A DNA stretch of 64,000 nucleotides from the NCBI RefSeq assembly GCF_000876655.1, contig NZ_JYCN01000014.1:62001-126000 (forward strand). Direction: 5' to 3'. Both the position numbers and the translations under genes were made by a program. The notes below the pieces were generated by a model. The model saw only the letters and a list, made by a program, of their open reading frames with translations. It did not search any database and was not told the origin of the DNA. The DNA comes from Arthrobacter sp. SPG23. Its GTDB lineage: Bacteria > Actinomycetota > Actinomycetes > Actinomycetales > Micrococcaceae. Of this stretch, positions 1 to 8,256 are shown in pieces (position 1 is the first letter of the stretch; every line of letters begins with the position of its first letter).

Positions 1-173
1 ATCCACGGTTTGTCCGGGGGATCGAACGCGCGGACCACTGCCGGCCTGGGTGACAGCGGCCAGTCCCAGGCGCCGGGCCCAGCAGCTGCACCAGCCGTCC
101 CGACCGGGCCGGAGGCCGGGGCGATGGCTGAAATGGAGAGCAGGATGGCGGCAGGGACGGCGCGGACTTTCAT
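1..173 (-). CDS. M23-family metallopeptidase, N-terminal fragment (cut by window edge)
   Basis: Reading leftward from an ATG at 173, the frame is open to the window edge (57 codons). It begins with a secretion signal: basic MKVR, a hydrophobic run AAILLSISAIA and an Ala/Gly-rich cleavage region. The mature start resembles the sequence WDWPL-RP-VVRAFDPPDKPW, which in actinobacterial M23 (LytM-type) cell-wall endopeptidases precedes the zinc-binding domain. An in-frame stop lies about 50 nt upstream, so 173 is the first ATG. The catalytic domain lies outside the window. An M23 peptidase divergent from rpsB is common in Micrococcaceae, which supports the call. It should act in the envelope on peptidoglycan cross-links. 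Catalytic residues cannot be checked here. Confidence 0.72.
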   Translation of the reverse strand, partial: MKVRAVPAAILLSISAIAPASGPVGTAGAAAGPGAWDWPLSPRPAVVRAFDPPDKPW

Positions 174-625
174 GCCTTCAGCCTGCAATCCCGGCGTGCC
201 TGCCGGAAGGGGCGTGCGTCGCTATGTGGACAAGGCGCCCGCCCCCGAAAATGGTCTGATCCGGTGGGGCCGCTGTAGTACACTTGACGGAGCAGTTTGC
301 TGTGCCCTCAACGATGCCCGGCCGGCGGTTCATGCCTCCTCTTGGTCGCTTGGTCCTTCCGGACGTTCTCGTCAGCACGTCTCATTCAGGGGTGTGGGGG
401 AGCAGTGGCTGACTACGCGCATCCAGCCCTCCCGTTCCGAAGCCCAGGCTTCAGGCTGCGGAGGATTGTGCCTCTTACGGTCAGGCCCGGCAACGGTCCT
501 GATGAGAAGTGCAAGGGATGCCAGGAGCAACGCCCGCCTGGGCGAAGCTAATCAACCGTCAACTATTGGCAGGGTAAGAGAGCCATGGGCTCTCTCATGA
601 ATGACCTGCCGGAAGGAGCGTCGGC
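174..625. promoter_or_regulatory. Divergent control region between the M23 peptidase and rpsB
   Basis: No convincing gene is seen in these 452 bases. Open frames across it have no family resemblance and no ribosome binding site. The length suits divergent promoters plus a long rpsB leader. A TTGACG hexamer at about 284-289 could be a -35 box for rpsB, but no clear -10 follows at the right spacing. The one strong structure is the hairpin just upstream of rpsB, listed separately. Confidence 0.5.
577..595 (+). promoter_or_regulatory. Hairpin in the rpsB leader
   Basis: An 8-bp perfect stem (AGAGAGCC / GGCTCTCT) with a 3-nt ATG loop ends 30 nt before the rpsB start. There is no T-run after it, so it is not an intrinsic terminator. 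Its place in the 5' leader of a ribosomal-protein gene suggests autogenous control by S2 or mRNA stabilisation. That role is inference. Confidence 0.4.
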
Positions 626-1507
626 ATGCCCGTCGTAACTATGCGCCAGCTGCTTGACAGCGGCGTCCACTTTGGACACCAGACCCGTCGTTGGAACCCG
701 AAGATGAAGCGCTTCATCTTCACGGAACGCAACGGCATCTACATCATTGACCTGCAGCAGTCGCTGTCCTACATCGACCGTGCCTACGAGTTCGTCAAGG
801 CCACCGTTGCCCACGGCGGCACCGTGCTCTTCGTCGGTACCAAGAAGCAGGCGCAGGAATCCATCGCCGAGCAGGCCACCCGCGTTGGCCAGCCGTACGT
901 CAACCAGCGTTGGCTCGGCGGTATGCTGACCAACTTCCAGACGGTCTCCAAGCGCATCCAGCGCATGAAGGAACTCGAAGAGATCGACTTCGACGACGTT
1001 GCCGGCTCCGCGTACACCAAGAAGGAACTCCTGCTCCTTCGCCGTGAACTCACCAAGCTCGAGACCAACCTCGGCGGTATCCGCAACCTGACCAAGGCAC
1101 CGTCCGTGCTCTGGATCGTGGACACCAAGAAGGAACACCTCGCCGTTGACGAGGCCAAGAAGCTGAACATCCCGGTTGTTGCCATCCTGGACACCAACTG
1201 CGATCCGGACGAAGTCGATTTCCCGATCCCGGGTAACGACGACGCCATCCGCTCCGTCAACCTGCTGACCCGCGTTGTTGCCGACGCAGTTGCTGAGGGC
1301 CTGATCGCCCGCAACCAGCGTGCAACGGGCACCACGGAAGCTCCGGAAGAGCCGCTGGCCGAGTGGGAGCGCGAGCTCCTCGAAGGCAGCAAGTCTGAAG
1401 AAGCTGCTCCGGCTGCTGCAGAAGAAGCTCCCGCCGCGGCAGAGGAAGCCCCGGCAGCTGCCGAGGCCACCGAGCCTGCTGCCGGCGAAGCCGACGCTGC
1501 CAAGTAG
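626..1507 (+). CDS. rpsB: 30S ribosomal protein S2
   Basis: The 293-residue protein is S2 of the small ribosomal subunit, needed late in 30S assembly and for S1 recruitment where S1 is present. The N-terminus carries the family signature ([19 protein letters not shown], about residues 8-26), and the conserved stretches [20 protein letters not shown] and DTNCDPD follow. The last ~60 residues are an Ala/Glu-rich acidic tail, typical of actinobacterial S2 and not conserved in sequence. The start is set by GGAAGGAG 8 nt upstream. A terminator follows, so tsf is probably also read from its own promoter or by read-through. Confidence 0.98.
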   Translation: MPVVTMRQLLDSGVHFGHQTRRWNPKMKRFIFTERNGIYIIDLQQSLSYIDRAYEFVKATVAHGGTVLFVGTKKQAQESIAEQATRVGQPYVNQRWLGGMLTNFQTVSKRIQRMKELEEIDFDDVAGSAYTKKELLLLRRELTKLETNLGGIRNLTKAPSVLWIVDTKKEHLAVDEAKKLNIPVVAILDTNCDPDEVDFPIPGNDDAIRSVNLLTRVVADAVAEGLIARNQRATGTTEAPEEPLAEWERELLEGSKSEEAAPAAAEEAPAAAEEAPAAAEATEPAAGEADAAK

Positions 1508-1530
1508 GCAGACAAATAAATCTGGACCAT

Positions 1531-1560
1531 CCCCGGCACTGTCCGCAGTGCCGGGGGTTT
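1531..1560 (+). terminator. Intrinsic terminator after rpsB
   Basis: A 10-bp GC-rich stem (CCCCGGCACT / AGTGCCGGGG) with a 6-nt loop is followed by GTTT, 24 bases after the rpsB stop. The T-run is short, so termination may be partial, letting some transcription reach tsf. Confidence 0.75.
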
Positions 1561-1603
1561 CTGACAGGATGGCCGCTCACTCGGTGAGCTGCCGTCCTGT
1601 CAG
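1561..1603. other. Second long hairpin between rpsB and tsf
   Basis: CTGACAGGA (1561-1569) pairs with TCCTGTCAG (1595-1603). Inside it GCTCAC (1575-1580) pairs with GTGAGC (1584-1589) around a 3-nt loop. It directly abuts the preceding terminator and no T-run follows. It could be a tsf leader structure or an RNA processing/stability element. Its function is unknown. Confidence 0.45.
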
Positions 1604-1642
1604 TCCGTACACCACACAAAATTTCTAGACAGAGGGGTTCAC

Positions 1643-2479
1643 ATGGCGAACTACACTGCCGCTGATATCAAGGCTCTGCGTGAGCGCACTGGCGCCGGCA
1701 TGATGGATGTCAAGAAGGCTCTTGACGAAGCCAACGGTGACGCCGAAAAGGCCATCGAGATCATCCGCATCAAGGGCCTGAAGGGCGCTACCAAGCGTGA
1801 AGGCCGCTCCACCGCAGAAGGCCTGGTTGCTGCCAAGGTTGCCGGCGGCGTTGGCGTAATGATTGAGGTTAACTGCGAGACCGACTTCGTAGCCAAGGCT
1901 GACAAGTTCATCCAGCTGGCCGACAAGGTCCTGGCTGTCGCAGTCGAGTCCGGCGCAGCCGACATCGAAAGCCTGCTGGCCACCGAAGTTGACGGCAAGC
2001 CGCTGTCCGAGGTTGTCGTCGAAGAGGGCGCAATCCTGGGCGAAAAGGTTGTTGTCCGCCGTATCTCCCGCCTCGAGGGCGGCACGGTTGATGCCTACCT
2101 GCACAAGACCTCCAAGGACCTCCCGGCCCAGGTCGGCGTCCTGTTCGCCGTCGACGGCGAAGGCGAAGCGGCTGCAACCGCGGCACACGACGTCGCCGTC
2201 CACATTGCCGCCATGGCTCCGAACTACCTGACCCGCGAAGACGTTCCGGCCGAGCTGGTCGAGTCCGAGCGCCGCATCGCCGAGGAAACGGCCAAGGCCG
2301 AGGGCAAGCCCGAGGCAGCCATGACCAAGATTGTGGAAGGCCGCGTTACGGGCTTCTACAAGGGTGAGGTGCTGGTTGACCAGGCATTCGCCAAGGATGC
2401 CAAGAAGTCTGTGGCGCAGGTCCTCGAAGAGGCCGGCGTCAAGGGCACCGCATTCGCGCGTTTCCGCGTCGGTTCCTAG
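1643..2479 (+). CDS. tsf: Translation elongation factor Ts
   Basis: The 278-residue protein is EF-Ts, the nucleotide exchange factor that recycles EF-Tu-GDP. The N-terminal UBA-like domain has the signature TGAGMMDVKKAL (about residues 16-27). The core contains VNCETDFVAK (about 76-85), which contacts EF-Tu. Length is normal for actinobacteria. A GAGGGG box precedes the ATG by about 7 nt. It sits between rpsB and pyrH as in most bacteria, and a strong terminator closes the unit. Confidence 0.98.
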   Translation: MANYTAADIKALRERTGAGMMDVKKALDEANGDAEKAIEIIRIKGLKGATKREGRSTAEGLVAAKVAGGVGVMIEVNCETDFVAKADKFIQLADKVLAVAVESGAADIESLLATEVDGKPLSEVVVEEGAILGEKVVVRRISRLEGGTVDAYLHKTSKDLPAQVGVLFAVDGEGEAAATAAHDVAVHIAAMAPNYLTREDVPAELVESERRIAEETAKAEGKPEAAMTKIVEGRVTGFYKGEVLVDQAFAKDAKKSVAQVLEEAGVKGTAFARFRVGS

Positions 2480-2490
2480 TTAGACACGCA

Positions 2491-2524
2491 AAGGGGTGGT
2501 CACTTCGGTGGCCGCCCCTTTTGC
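2491..2524 (+). terminator. Intrinsic terminator after tsf
   Basis: A 13-bp stem containing G:U pairs, with a stable TTCG tetraloop and a TTTT run, begins 12 nt after the tsf stop. This is a textbook intrinsic terminator ending the rpsB-tsf unit. Confidence 0.88.
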
Positions 2525-2627
2525 ATGCAACCGCAGCCCTGCAGGCTGCACTTACGGCCCGGGGAAATGACACCTTTGGCCATCCGGCACGATAACCTAG
2601 CTCAGAGCGCATTTACGGGAAGGCACC

Positions 2628-3365
2628 ATGGAAACCGTCAACAATTCTGTCCAGTCAGAGAAGAGCCGGCGTCGCGTCCTCCTGAAACTCTCCGGCGAGG
2701 TCTTCGGCGGCGGAAAGCTGGGCGTGGACCCGGACACCGTCCGCGGAGTCGCCAAGCAGATCGCCGCGGCAGTTCCCGACGTCGAGGTTGCGATCGTCGT
2801 GGGCGGCGGTAATTTCTTCCGCGGCGCCGAACTGTCCCAGAGCGGCATGGACCGTTCCCGTGCCGACTACATGGGCATGCTGGGCACCGTGATGAACTGC
2901 CTTGCGCTCCAGGACTTCCTGGAGCAGGCCGGCGTGGAGACCCGCGTCCAGAGCGCCATCACCATGGGCCAGGTTGCTGAGGCATACATTCCCCGCCGGG
3001 CCATCCGCCACATGGAAAAGGGCCGCGTCGTGATCTTCGGTGCAGGCGCCGGGCTCCCGTACTTCTCCACCGACACCGTGGCTGCCCAGCGCGCGCTGGA
3101 AGTCCACGCCGACGTCGTACTGATGGCAAAAAGCGGCGTGGACGGCGTCTACACCGCCGACCCCAAGAAGGATCCCGACGCCGAGAAGCTGGACCACCTC
3201 AGCTACGACGACGCCCTGCGCCGCGACATCCGCGTGATGGACCAGACCGCCATGACCATGTGCAAGGACAACAACCTCACGATGGTGGTTTTCGGCATGG
3301 AAGGCGAAGGCAACGTGACCCGGGCGATCCGCGGAGAGAAGCTTGGCACCGTAGTCACCCCCTAG
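2628..3365 (+). CDS. pyrH: Uridylate (UMP) kinase
   Basis: The 245-residue cytosolic enzyme phosphorylates UMP to UDP using ATP and is the committed step to UTP and CTP. It is the bacterial amino-acid-kinase-fold type, not the eukaryotic P-loop type. It shows RVLLKLSGE at the N-terminus, [10 protein letters not shown] for nucleotide binding, [13 protein letters not shown] and the C-terminal DQTAMTM motif. In this family it is a hexamer controlled by GTP and UTP. The start has GGAAGG about 7 nt upstream and follows the tsf terminator, so it begins a new unit with frr and cdsA. Confidence 0.97.
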   Translation: METVNNSVQSEKSRRRVLLKLSGEVFGGGKLGVDPDTVRGVAKQIAAAVPDVEVAIVVGGGNFFRGAELSQSGMDRSRADYMGMLGTVMNCLALQDFLEQAGVETRVQSAITMGQVAEAYIPRRAIRHMEKGRVVIFGAGAGLPYFSTDTVAAQRALEVHADVVLMAKSGVDGVYTADPKKDPDAEKLDHLSYDDALRRDIRVMDQTAMTMCKDNNLTMVVFGMEGEGNVTRAIRGEKLGTVVTP

Positions 3366-3476
3366 CAACAGCTAGGATGATTTGAGGAAGGCCGGCCCGC
3401 AGGGCGGGCCGCAAAGACGGAACGAACCGTGCATTGCTCCGGGCATCCGGGGTGCACCAATTTCTGAGGAGAGACC

Positions 3477-4034
3477 GTGATCGAAGAGACCTTGCTCGAA
3501 GCCGGGGACAAGATGGACAAGGCAGTCGAGGTAGCCAAGGAAGACTTCGCGTCGATCCGTACCGGCCGTGCCACTCCGGGCCTCTACAACCGGGTGCTGG
3601 TGGACTACTACGGTTCGCCCACCCCGCTGCAGCAGCTGGCATCGTTCGCCGTTCCCGACGCCCGCACCATCCTGATCACCCCGTTCGACAAGACGGCCCT
3701 GCGCGACATCGAGCGGGCCCTCAGCGACTCCGAGGTAGGCGCCAACCCGTCCAACGACGGCAACGTCATCCGGATCACCATTCCGGAACTGACCAAGGAA
3801 CGCCGCAAGGAATACGTCAAGATCGTCAAGGCAAAGGGTGAGGACGCCAAGGTCTCCATCCGCAACATCCGCCGCAAGGCTAAGGAAACCCTGGACAAGC
3901 TGGTCAAGGACGGCGAAGCGGGCGAGGACGAGGGAGCGCGCGGCGAGAAGGAACTCGACGCCATCACCAAGGCACACGTTGACGGCATCGACGATCTGCT
4001 CAAGCGCAAGGAAGCCGAGCTGCTCGAGGTCTGA
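3477..4034 (+). CDS. frr: Ribosome recycling factor
   Basis: The 185-residue tRNA-mimic protein, with EF-G, splits post-termination ribosomes. Family hallmarks are SIRTGRATPGL (about 26-36), TPLQQLA, FDKTALRDIERA and the helical C-terminus with IRRKAKE. It starts at a GTG with TGAGGAGAG 3-9 nt upstream. The 111-nt gap after pyrH contains two small hairpins without T-runs (3361-3376 and 3394-3410), so co-transcription with pyrH is likely. The stop codon overlaps the cdsA ATG by one base (TGATG), indicating translational coupling. Confidence 0.97.
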   Translation: MIEETLLEAGDKMDKAVEVAKEDFASIRTGRATPGLYNRVLVDYYGSPTPLQQLASFAVPDARTILITPFDKTALRDIERALSDSEVGANPSNDGNVIRITIPELTKERRKEYVKIVKAKGEDAKVSIRNIRRKAKETLDKLVKDGEAGEDEGARGEKELDAITKAHVDGIDDLLKRKEAELLEV

Positions 4035-4954
4035 TGGATCAGGCACAGCAGGCACCCGGACCAAGGGTCCGGGTCCGGGGGAAGCAGCGCTCCAACCCGA
4101 CGCCCAAGGCAGGAAGGAACCTTCCGGCCGCCACGGCGGTGGGTCTGGCAATGCTTTTCGCCGTATTGGGGGGTCTCCTGTTCCTGCCGCTCGGATTTGT
4201 CCTGGTCACCACCACCTTCGCGGTGTTCGGCGTCTGGGAGATCTTCCGGGCCCTTGAGGTCAGCGGCACGCGCCTGCCCATCGTTCCGGTGATGGTGGGC
4301 ACCGTGGGAATGCCGCTGGCCGCCTACTTCGGCGGACTGGAAAGCCTGCTGTTTGCGCTCCTGGCCAGCAGCGTGGCCGTGCTGCTGTGGCGGACCATCG
4401 AGAGCGCCGCCGGATCTGCCCGCAGCATCTTTGCCGGGGTCTTTACGTTGGCATGGGTTCCGTTCTTCATCAGCTTCGCGATCCTGCCGCTGCACGGGGT
4501 GGGAAGCGTGACGCCGGTGGGCCTGTGGCCCGGCGGTGTGGTTCCGCCGGGTGCGTGGCAGATCGCCACGATGCTCCTGCTGGTGGTTTCCAACGACACC
4601 TTCGGCTACCTGGTGGGCGCGTCCTTCGGAAAGCATCCCATGGCGCCCAAAATCAGCCCCAAGAAATCGTGGGAAGGGTTCGCGGGGTCCATCGCCGGCG
4701 CCATTGCCGTGGGCGTCCTGGCCTGCCTCTTCCTGCTAGATAAGCCGTGGTGGGTCGGTGTGGTGCTCGCCGTGGGCATGGTGGCAGCGTCAACCATCGG
4801 CGATCTCTCCGAATCCATGGTCAAGCGGGAACTCGGCATCAAGGACATGAGCAGCATCCTGCCCGGTCACGGCGGCGTCATGGACCGGCTGGACTCAATC
4901 GTGTTCGCCTCCCCGGCGGCGTTTATCCTGTTCACAGCTGTTTCCGGAGCCTGA
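4034..4954 (+). CDS. cdsA: Phosphatidate cytidylyltransferase (CDP-diglyceride synthase)
   Basis: The 306-residue integral membrane enzyme makes CDP-diacylglycerol from phosphatidate and CTP, feeding synthesis of cardiolipin, phosphatidylglycerol and phosphatidylinositol. The first ~35 residues are basic and cytosolic, followed by about eight hydrophobic helices. The C-terminal family signature is complete: SMVKRELGIKD, then LPGHGG and MDRLD (about 262-288), which binds metal and CTP. SPKKSWEGFAG is also present. It is coupled to frr by a 1-nt overlap. In many Actinobacteria rlmN follows; here a DivIVA-domain gene follows instead. Confidence 0.96.
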   Translation: MDQAQQAPGPRVRVRGKQRSNPTPKAGRNLPAATAVGLAMLFAVLGGLLFLPLGFVLVTTTFAVFGVWEIFRALEVSGTRLPIVPVMVGTVGMPLAAYFGGLESLLFALLASSVAVLLWRTIESAAGSARSIFAGVFTLAWVPFFISFAILPLHGVGSVTPVGLWPGGVVPPGAWQIATMLLLVVSNDTFGYLVGASFGKHPMAPKISPKKSWEGFAGSIAGAIAVGVLACLFLLDKPWWVGVVLAVGMVAASTIGDLSESMVKRELGIKDMSSILPGHGGVMDRLDSIVFASPAAFILFTAVSGA

Positions 4955-5031
4955 GGCCTCCCGCCCGGCAACAACCCGGCACCTTAGACTGGTGCGGAGC
5001 AAAACAGCTGAACAGCACTGAAGGAAGCAAA

Positions 5032-5616
5032 GTGACAGTGGACATTCAACGGCAGATACCTGCGTCTTTTGACCGCGTGCAGCGGAACGAATACGGCTAC
5101 AACGCCAAGCAGGTGGACCAGTTCCTCCAGCGCGCACGGGTTTCATTCGAGAATCCGGGATCAGCCGCCCAGGTCATCAAGAGCGCCGATGTCAGGGCGG
5201 TCTGCTTTGATCCCGTCAAGGGCGGCTACGCCGCTGCCGGGGTCGACGCTGCCCTGGACCGCCTCGAGGACGCCTTCGCGCGGCGCGAGCGCGACGAACT
5301 CATCGAAGCCCGCGGCGAGGAAGCCTGGCTCCGCGAGATCGGCAAGTTGTCCGGCCTCCTGCGGGGGCGCCTCCACCGTCCCGACGGCGAACGCTTCCGC
5401 CGGCCCGCGGGCGGGCGCGTCCGGAGCTACAACACCGTGGACGTGGACAACCTGTGCCACGACCTCGTCGGCTACCTCGAGCACGACCAGCCGCTCAGCG
5501 TCGACAACGTCCGCCGGGCGGTCTTCCGCCAGGCCAAGGGCAAGGACGGCTACGAGGAAACCCAGGTGGACGCGTTCCTGGACCGCGTCGTCGAGCTCAT
5601 GGCGGCCATCGACTGA
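5032..5616 (+). CDS. DivIVA-domain protein
   Basis: The 194-residue soluble protein carries two short copies of the DivIVA-type motif. One is near the N-terminus (EYGYNAKQVDQFLQRAR, about 19-35) and one near the C-terminus (DGYEETQVDAFLDRVVELM, about 172-190), with a third degenerate GGYAAAGVDAALDRLEDAF around 64-82. It lacks the long coiled coil of true Wag31/DivIVA, so it is probably an accessory member of the DivI1A repeat family. Roles in polar growth or division are inferred only from the domain. The GTG start at 5032 has GAAGGAAG upstream; a longer in-frame reading would run back into cdsA without a binding site. Confidence 0.8.
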   Translation: MTVDIQRQIPASFDRVQRNEYGYNAKQVDQFLQRARVSFENPGSAAQVIKSADVRAVCFDPVKGGYAAAGVDAALDRLEDAFARRERDELIEARGEEAWLREIGKLSGLLRGRLHRPDGERFRRPAGGRVRSYNTVDVDNLCHDLVGYLEHDQPLSVDNVRRAVFRQAKGKDGYEETQVDAFLDRVVELMAAID

Positions 5617-5660
5617 CGTTCACGCGCGTTCGGCGGTTACGCTGAGCGTTCCGTGGTCTG

Positions 5661-7160
5661 TTACGGGCGTTCCGTGGTTCCCTGGCGTTCGGTGGCCAGC
5701 GGACGTTCCGGAGTGTGCAGCCTGGTCATGACCTTCGTGAGCGTCCTCGGCACGCGGCCCTTCGTGGCACGCGAAACGACGATCATGACGGCGAACGCGG
5801 CCGGCACCGTCCAGGCTGCCGGCTGCGCCAGCCACTGCGGCATCGCGGCACCGGACATGGCCGGCCCGGACAAGGCGCCGGCAACCAGGGCGCCGCCGCA
5901 CAGGACACCGCCGGTCACCATCCCGGCGATGGCTCCGACATCGGTGAGGCCCCGCCACCAGATCCCCAGCAGCAGGGCGGGACAGATCGTGGAGGCCGTA
6001 AACGCGAACACGAGGCCAACGCTGCCGGCCAGGGCCAGGGAGTCCGTCATGAAGGCGAAGCCCAGCGGAACGGTTGCCGAGATAAGCGCGGCCAGCCGGA
6101 AGCCACGGACGCTTCCGCCCAGGACATCCTGGCTGATGACGCCGGCCAGGGACACCACCAGCCCGGATGTGGTGGACAGGAACGCTGCGAAAGCCCCCGC
6201 CACCACCAGTGCCGAGAGCAGATCCCCGGCCGGACCGCCGATCAGCCGGCCCGGCAGCAGCAGGACCAGCGCATCCGACCTGCCGCCCTGCGCGAGGTCC
6301 GGCGCGAACATCCGCCCAATCAGCCCGTAGGCGGTGGGGAAGAGGTAGAAAACGGACAGCAGCCCCAGCACGATCAGCGTGGTGCGGCGTGCCGACTGCC
6401 CGTCCGGGTTGGTGTAGAACCGCACCAGGACGTGCGGCAGCCCCAGCGTTCCAAAGAGCAGCGCCACCAGCAGCGAGATGTTCTGGTAGGGACCTGTCGG
6501 TGCCAGGCCGGTGGGGTTGCTGTTGGCTTCGGCCACCGAAAACGCCCCGTTGCCCGCCAGCACGAGGGCGATGAACACGATGGGCACCGCAAGGGCTGTC
6601 AGCTTCAGCCAGTACTGAAACGCCTGCACAAAGGTGATGGACTTCATCCCGCCCGCCATAACCGTCAGGCACACCACGATGACCACCGCCACGGACCCAA
6701 CCCAGGACGGAAGCCCGGTGGTGATGCGGATCGTCAGGGCGGCCCCGTGGAGCTGGGGCACAATGTAGAGCCAGCCCACCACCACAACCACCAGGCTGGT
6801 GACCCGGCGGACCGGCCGGGAATCCAGCCGCACTTCGGTAAAATCCGGAATCGTATAGGCGCCCGAGCGGCGCAGCGGCGCGGCCACGAAGAACAGGAGC
6901 ATCAGGTATCCCGCCGTGTAGCCGATGGGGAACCAGAGGGCATCCGTCCCGGAAAGCAGGACCAGGCCTGCCACGCCCAGGAAACTGGCTGCCGAAAGAT
7001 ACTCGCCGCCGATCGCGGAGGCGTTCCACCAGGGGCGGACCGTCCGGGAGGCCACGTAGAAGTCGCCCGTGGTTCGTGAAATCCGCAACCCGTAGAACCC
7101 GATGACGGCGGTGGCCACCGAAACCGCCACGAAGGCCGCGATGCCGACCACCGGGTTCAC
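5661..7160 (-). CDS. Sodium:solute symporter, acetate/monocarboxylate type
   Basis: The 499-residue membrane protein of the SSS family has about 13 predicted helices. Near the N-terminus it has GDFYVASRTV and GGEYLSAASFLGVAG, typical of the ActP/MctC branch that imports acetate, pyruvate or propionate with sodium or protons. GLPHVLVRFYTNPDG is the same signature seen in the second symporter of this locus. The GTG start at 7160 follows GTGAGG and lies 7 nt after the stop of the small membrane gene. It is last in a minus-strand run of sensor, regulator, small membrane protein and symporter. The substrate is inferred. Confidence 0.87.
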   Translation of the reverse strand: MNPVVGIAAFVAVSVATAVIGFYGLRISRTTGDFYVASRTVRPWWNASAIGGEYLSAASFLGVAGLVLLSGTDALWFPIGYTAGYLMLLFFVAAPLRRSGAYTIPDFTEVRLDSRPVRRVTSLVVVVVGWLYIVPQLHGAALTIRITTGLPSWVGSVAVVIVVCLTVMAGGMKSITFVQAFQYWLKLTALAVPIVFIALVLAGNGAFSVAEANSNPTGLAPTGPYQNISLLVALLFGTLGLPHVLVRFYTNPDGQSARRTTLIVLGLLSVFYLFPTAYGLIGRMFAPDLAQGGRSDALVLLLPGRLIGGPAGDLLSALVVAGAFAAFLSTTSGLVVSLAGVISQDVLGGSVRGFRLAALISATVPLGFAFMTDSLALAGSVGLVFAFTASTICPALLLGIWWRGLTDVGAIAGMVTGGVLCGGALVAGALSGPAMSGAAMPQWLAQPAAWTVPAAFAVMIVVSRATKGRVPRTLTKVMTRLHTPERPLATERQGTTERP

Positions 7161-7167
7161 AGCCGCC

Positions 7168-7518
7168 TCACCCGCCCTCCGCCAGGTCCCGGTACCGGGC
7201 CTCGTTGCGGGCGGCCGTGCGGATGTACAGCCAGGCACTCAGCCCGATCACGGGGTAGATCCCCGCGCCGAGGAGGAGCCAGCCGAAGGGGATTCCCGCG
7301 ATCTCAGCTTCCGCCAGCCCGGGGACCAGCCCCAGCAGGAGCGGAAATGCCAGCAGGATCAGCAGGAAGCCCGCTGCCACGACGATCGCCAGGCGCAGCT
7401 GGGAACGGATCAGGGACCTGACGAACACCTGCCCCACGTCCGACTCCTCGGCGGCTTCGCGGGAATCCCGCACCGGCTTCGCGGCGGAACGCGGGGCCGT
7501 CACCCTGACCCGGGTCAT
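7168..7518 (-). CDS. Small two-helix membrane protein, symporter partner
   Basis: The 116-residue protein has a polar N-terminal ~40 residues, a hydrophobic helix (about 48-68), a second helix (about 80-100) and a basic C-terminus. That is the layout of DUF485-type proteins that travel with SSS acetate symporters, although similarity is weak. The ATG at 7518 overlaps the stop of the LytTR regulator by 4 nt (ATGA), so it is coupled to it. The likely role is an accessory subunit of the following symporter, inferred from position. Confidence 0.7.
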   Translation of the reverse strand: MTRVRVTAPRSAAKPVRDSREAAEESDVGQVFVRSLIRSQLRLAIVVAAGFLLILLAFPLLLGLVPGLAEAEIAGIPFGWLLLGAGIYPVIGLSAWLYIRTAARNEARYRDLAEGG

Positions 7519-8234
7519 GCCTGCGGCCGGATCCGGGTGGTTTCGAGTTTCTCCCGGACAGACGGCAGGTGGCGGCGGCTGATGGGCAGCTCGGCCCCGG
7601 CCACAGTCACGGTGGGCCGGGCCGCGGCGAGCTTCATGTGGCTGACGTGGTTGAGGGCGATGAGGTAGGACCGGTGCGTGCGGATGAACCCGGCCTCGGC
7701 CCACTGCTGCTCCAGGTCGGCCAGCGGGACGCGGATGAGGTAGCTGGCGTCGGCCGTGTGCAGGCGGGCGTAGTCGCCCTGGGCCTGAACGTACGTGACG
7801 TCGTCGCGCCGGATCATCCGGGTGGTGCCGCCGAGGTCCACCGTGATCATTTCCGGTGCTGCGGCGCCGTCCTTCATGAGTTCACTGATGCGGCCCACCG
7901 ACCTGGCAAGGCGCTCGGCGCGCACGGGCTTCAGCAGGTAGTCGACGGCGGCGAGTTCGAACGCTTCCAGCGCGCAGTCCTCGTCCGCGGTAACGAAGAC
8001 AACAGCCGGGGGATTGCTGCTCCGTGCGATGGCCCGGGCGATGTCCAGGCCGGACAGGGCAGGCATATGGATGTCCAGGAACACCGCGTCCACGGTCTCG
8101 GCGTCGAGCACACGAAGGGCCTCGGCGCCGGACGATGCCCGGTGGATGGCCCCGATCCGGCCGTCACGACCAAGCAGGAAAGCGAGTTCCTCGACGGCGG
8201 GCAGCTCGTCGTCAGCGACGAGGACGTTAATCAT
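7515..8234 (-). CDS. LytTR-family response regulator
   Basis: The 239-residue protein has an N-terminal receiver domain with acidic pocket DDE at 8-10, phospho-acceptor Asp54 (FLDIHMP) and Lys102 (LLKPV). A C-terminal LytTR DNA-binding domain (about 135-239) shows YVQAQGDYARLHT and the FIRTHRSYLIALNHV helix-strand motif. Such regulators bind paired direct repeats. It follows its kinase gene by 22 nt and is coupled to the small membrane protein. Its position between two carboxylate symporters parallels the pyruvate-responsive BtsSR/YpdAB systems of E. coli, which control carboxylate transporters. Confidence 0.93.
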   Translation of the reverse strand: MINVLVADDELPAVEELAFLLGRDGRIGAIHRASSGAEALRVLDAETVDAVFLDIHMPALSGLDIARAIARSSNPPAVVFVTADEDCALEAFELAAVDYLLKPVRAERLARSVGRISELMKDGAAAPEMITVDLGGTTRMIRRDDVTYVQAQGDYARLHTADASYLIRVPLADLEQQWAEAGFIRTHRSYLIALNHVSHMKLAAARPTVTVAGAELPISRRHLPSVREKLETTRIRPQA

Positions 8235-8256
8235 GGTTCTAGAGTACTGCCGCGGT

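Noticed and set aside
10-600. A long plus-strand open frame across the rpsB upstream region
   Set aside because: Composition is erratic, there is no ribosome binding site or family resemblance, and the first 173 bases are explained by the M23 gene on the other strand.
3361-3410. Terminators between pyrH and frr
   Set aside because: Both hairpins lack a T-run and the first includes the pyrH stop; frr has a strong start and is likely co-transcribed.
5715-7079. A 454-codon plus-strand open frame opposite the minus-strand symporter
   Set aside because: It is Arg/Gly/His-rich with no domain and lies opposite a clear SSS symporter.
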